In this document: positions 14,547-16,156 of the stretch, piece by piece
Numbering within the stretch: position 1 is the stretch's first letter
How the letters are laid out: the number at the start of each line of letters is the position of its first letter
DNA from: Anaerolineales bacterium
GTDB taxonomy: Bacteria; Chloroflexota; Anaerolineae; Anaerolineales; Villigracilaceae
Reading direction: 5' to 3'
Assembly: GCA_025938055.1 (NCBI GenBank)
Contig: JAICQC010000052.1
Location: 1 to 16,156 of the forward strand
Length of the DNA: 16,156 nucleotides
Notes under the pieces: model-generated
The model's input: only the letters and a program-made list of their open reading frames with translations
What the model was told of the DNA's origin: nothing
The model's database searches: none
Position numbers and translations under genes: made by a program

Positions 14547-15023
14547 TTATCTCTCAGGGGTTGCCTTGATGTCTTTTTTGTAGACTTTTGATAGAACGGC
14601 TTCGAGCTGTTTGAGGATTTCCACCATGGAATTCTCCGCCTCGGTCATGTTGTGGACGATAATGGGAGGCACGAGGGCGCTGCCCCATTTGGCATATTGT
14701 TCGCTGGCAAGATGATAATTGCGGGAATACGTTTCGAGCAGCTTGACGAGATGCTTGACCTCCAACTCGTGGTCCTGCCACAGGATCTCATCGATCTTCG
14801 AGGTGAGCAGATCCTGTTTGATCTCGTTCTTCTCCTGGATCTCCGCCGCGACGGCTTCAGGAGTGGGTTCCGAAGCTTCGGCAGCCGGCTCCGGAGTCTG
14901 GCTGGTTTGAGCGGGCATGCTCATTTTTCTGCGCTCGCGGCGCTCTTCCAGAATCTTGCGCCCTTCTTCGAAGATAAAATCGAGGGCTTTTAAGAGGATG
15001 GGAAGTTGAGTAGGGTCGATCAT
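14547..15023 (-). CDS. Small helical protein, first gene of the STAND operon; function unknown
   Basis: I do not recognise a named family in this 158-aa protein. The N-terminus (about 1-33) is one amphipathic then highly charged helix (LPILLKALDFIFEEGRKILE, followed by an Arg/Glu run). A disordered Pro/Ala/Glu/Thr linker spans about 35-62. The C-terminal part (about 63-152) is helical, with an aromatic patch around LETYSRNYHLASEQYAKWGS and a final helix ENSMVEILKQLEAVLSKVY. The layout of short helix, flexible linker and helical domain suits an adaptor that bridges the STAND protein to something else; this is inference. Start ATG 15023 has GGAGG (15032-15028) 4 nt upstream. The stop lies 8 bp before the STAND start, and its TAA is part of the TAAGG ribosome site of that gene. 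Confidence 0.78.
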   Translation of the reverse strand: MIDPTQLPILLKALDFIFEEGRKILEERRERRKMSMPAQTSQTPEPAAEASEPTPEAVAAEIQEKNEIKQDLLTSKIDEILWQDHELEVKHLVKLLETYSRNYHLASEQYAKWGSALVPPIIVHNMTEAENSMVEILKQLEAVLSKVYKKDIKATPER

Positions 15024-15050
15024 TAGACCTCCGAGCTTTTGTTAAGGTTA

Positions 15051-15080
15051 AGTATAGCATAGGCTAGTACGGAAGTACTA
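15051..15080 (-). promoter_or_regulatory. Extended -10 promoter with 16-bp operator-like palindrome for the STAND operon
   Basis: On the minus strand TGC-TATACT (15059-15051) is an extended -10 element, 28 nt before the ATG at 15023. The -35 area has no consensus box. It is occupied instead by the perfect palindrome TAGTACGGAAGTACTA (15065-15080; arms TAGTAC/GTACTA, 4-bp spacer), centred near -35. This layout suits a dedicated regulator, activator or repressor. No other copy was noticed in the window. Confidence 0.6.
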
Positions 15081-15339
15081 CCGTCTATCAAATTCGTTAG
15101 TTTTTGCGTGTATGAAAAGGCTGGGCGTCTGATCTGGCTAAAATTCCACGGATAGGGTTGGTATCGTATATCCATCTCATATTATTGCGGGTATTTGAGA
15201 ACAGAAAGGGAATCCATTCCCCATCGCATGCAGACATGCATCATTATGGCACAAAATGCTTGAAAATTGACAGGTTCGGGAGATTGTACATTATCAAAAT
15301 GTCAAGAAGCGGCGAGTATTCCCTCATTGTTAAGAATCG
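15081..15339. other. Intergenic region upstream of the STAND operon, no gene supported
   Basis: These 260 AT-richer bases between the STAND-operon promoter and the terminator of the next gene hold no credible gene. A plus-strand TTGACA (near 15267) has only a weak -10 partner (ATTATC at 17 bp). I saw no RNA gene or repeat. Confidence 0.4.
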
Positions 15340-15369
15340 AAAAGAGCCAGTGGTTGGACTGGCTCTTTT
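15340..15369. terminator. Strong hairpin terminator after the 124-aa helical protein
   Basis: A perfect 12-bp stem AAAAGAGCCAGT (15340-15351) / ACTGGCTCTTTT (15358-15369) with a 6-nt loop has an A-run and a T-run at its ends and works in either direction. It lies 18 bp past the stop of the minus-strand gene ending at 15388. Confidence 0.85.
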
Positions 15370-15387
15370 GGCGCGCTCTCACTCGAT

Positions 15388-15762
15388 TTATTCCCTGATG
15401 ATTCCAACGCCTTTCTGGGCTTCCAGGAGGTTCTCATCCTCCGTTTCGTAGCCATTGGTCGCCAGTTGTTCCCAATCCTCGTTGTAATCCGCTTCCACGT
15501 CCATTTTCTTTGCCCGCTGGTTGATCATGCGCACGGTGCGCGCGAACTCCCGTTCGGTAGTCTCCCGCCTTCTTTTCGCCTCCCGGTCTTTCTCGTTCAC
15601 CGGAGATGAATGTGTCATCAGGATCATATACACCGTTTGCTTGTAAAGCTCGGTCAGGTCTTCGCGCGACTCCGCCTTTTCCAGGGCTTCACGGATCTCC
15701 CGAAATGTACGTTTCAGGTCCGTTCGGTCGTGGATTTCATGGATCAGGGTATCTTTAGTCAT
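15388..15762 (-). CDS. Small charged helical protein, function unknown
   Basis: This 124-aa cytosolic protein has no recognised family. It is rich in Glu, Arg and Lys. Two helical regions, about 3-48 (with LKRTFREIREALEKAESRED) and 56-95 (NEKDREAKRRRETTEREFAR), are followed by an acidic tail (DYNEDWEQL, YETEDEN). I chose ATG 15762 because AAGGAG (15776-15771) lies 8 nt upstream. The frame is open further up to a TTG at 15939, but that extension has no ribosome site and is not protein-like. A short hairpin just upstream (CCTTT/AAAGG) may partly cover the ribosome site. It has its own terminator and diverges from the TIR gene at the right edge. A toxin-antitoxin or regulator role cannot be claimed from sequence. 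Confidence 0.68.
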   Translation of the reverse strand: MTKDTLIHEIHDRTDLKRTFREIREALEKAESREDLTELYKQTVYMILMTHSSPVNEKDREAKRRRETTEREFARTVRMINQRAKKMDVEADYNEDWEQLATNGYETEDENLLEAQKGVGIIRE

Positions 15763-15963
15763 GGCTTTCACTCCTTTTTGAAAAGGGGCAATCATTCTTC
15801 TACCATGATGCCGCCAGGAGCCCCGAAAAGCAATGGTGAACATCCCTATTTGGAGGGTAGGGGAACCCTGGTCCTTTTTATGCGGCTCCGTTGCCTGACG
15901 GTACACGAGCCTTTGTTCTGCATTTGCACTGGATCTCAAAAGAAAATTCCCTGTGTTTTGTCA

Positions 15964-15969
15964 TATAAT
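15964..15969 (+). promoter_or_regulatory. -10 box of a putative promoter for the right-edge TIR gene
   Basis: A consensus TATAAT (15964-15969) lies 38 bp before the TIR ATG at 16008. The -35 region is A-rich and not consensus. Confidence 0.4.
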
Positions 15970-16007
15970 TTTCATGCTGAACACTCAAAGGTAGGAATTA
16001 GAGACGC

Positions 16008-16156
16008 ATGGCAAAAGTTTTTATCAGCTATTCGCGACAGGATCTCAATTTTGTGCAGGGGTTTGCGCAAACCCTGATGTCGAACGGAGTCGACGTATGG
16101 TGGGATTTGTCGTCCCTTCAGGGAGGGGATAACTGGACGAATGAAATTCCGCAGGC
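16008..16156 (+). CDS. TIR domain protein, N-terminal fragment (cut by window edge)
   Basis: The frame is open from ATG 16008 to the window end (49 complete codons). The visible part is the start of a TIR domain: AKVFISYSRQDLNFVQGFAQ (first strand and helix), then GVDVWWDLSSLQGGDNWTNEI (BB-loop region). It is close in pattern to the TIR-TM protein at 8431 (HIFISYSRTDTEYAHRLAD), more than to the TIR_2 protein at 7909. What follows the TIR domain is outside the window; TIR-TPR, TIR-WD40, TIR-TM and TIR-NACHT fusions are all common in such genomes. The ribosome site is weak (AGGA 11 nt or GAGA 3 nt upstream). Confidence 0.88.
   Translation, partial: MAKVFISYSRQDLNFVQGFAQTLMSNGVDVWWDLSSLQGGDNWTNEIPQ

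Noticed and set aside
15158..15451. Plus-strand open frame of 97 codons
   Set aside because: It runs through the terminator hairpin at 15340-15369 and into the end of the minus-strand gene; no ribosome site was seen.
15763..15939. N-terminal extension of the 124-aa protein to a TTG at 15939
   Set aside because: There is no ribosome site at the TTG, while AAGGAG is well placed before ATG 15762.

Overview
The window looks like a chromosomal segment from a Chloroflexota bacterium, probably Anaerolineae. This is inferred from gene style: a Thr/Pro-linked lipoprotein binding protein, Pro-rich tails, TIR_2-type and STAND proteins, and moderate GC. There is no marker gene, so the taxonomy is not proven.

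Region A (1-3380, minus strand) is a polar amino-acid ABC importer of the Aap/Bzt type. The order of transcription is lipoprotein binding protein, first permease, second permease, with the second permease cut by the window edge. A strong sigma-70-like promoter (TTGACT-17-TATAAT) with a downstream palindrome precedes the binding protein. A GC-rich stem-loop sits between the binding protein and the first permease.

Region B (3380-7250) holds a membrane-anchored protein with a ZU5-like domain and a PPPTQ-repeat tail. It converges with a calcineurin-like metallophosphoesterase. Diverging from the phosphoesterase is a two-TM coiled-coil protein.

Region C (7249-9541, plus strand) has a small LuxR-type regulator that appears to be transcribed without a leader, from a promoter carrying a LexA-like palindrome. 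Two TIR proteins follow: a stand-alone TIR_2 protein and a TIR-TM-beta-domain protein. The region ends in a clear bidirectional terminator.

Region D (9545-15079, minus strand) is the most interesting part. A tightly packed operon encodes (i) a 158-aa helical protein with a Pro/Ala/Glu linker, (ii) a 742-aa STAND ATPase (N-terminal helical effector-associated-like domain, NB-ARC, TPRs) and (iii) a 572-aa protein with two divergent GGDEF-like domains (GSDEF and AGDEF) fused to a C-terminal 2H-phosphoesterase-like domain. The last two overlap by ATGA. A receiver-GGDEF diguanylate cyclase with an intact I-site follows 75 bp later. I read the three-gene unit as a candidate nucleotide-signalling or conflict system: a STAND sensor coupled to a protein that may both make and cleave a nucleotide. 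TIR genes flank it on both sides.

Region E (15340-16156) has a small charged helical protein with a terminator on the minus strand, and the start of a third TIR gene on the plus strand.

No rRNA, tRNA, CRISPR array, insertion sequence or recognised riboswitch was seen.
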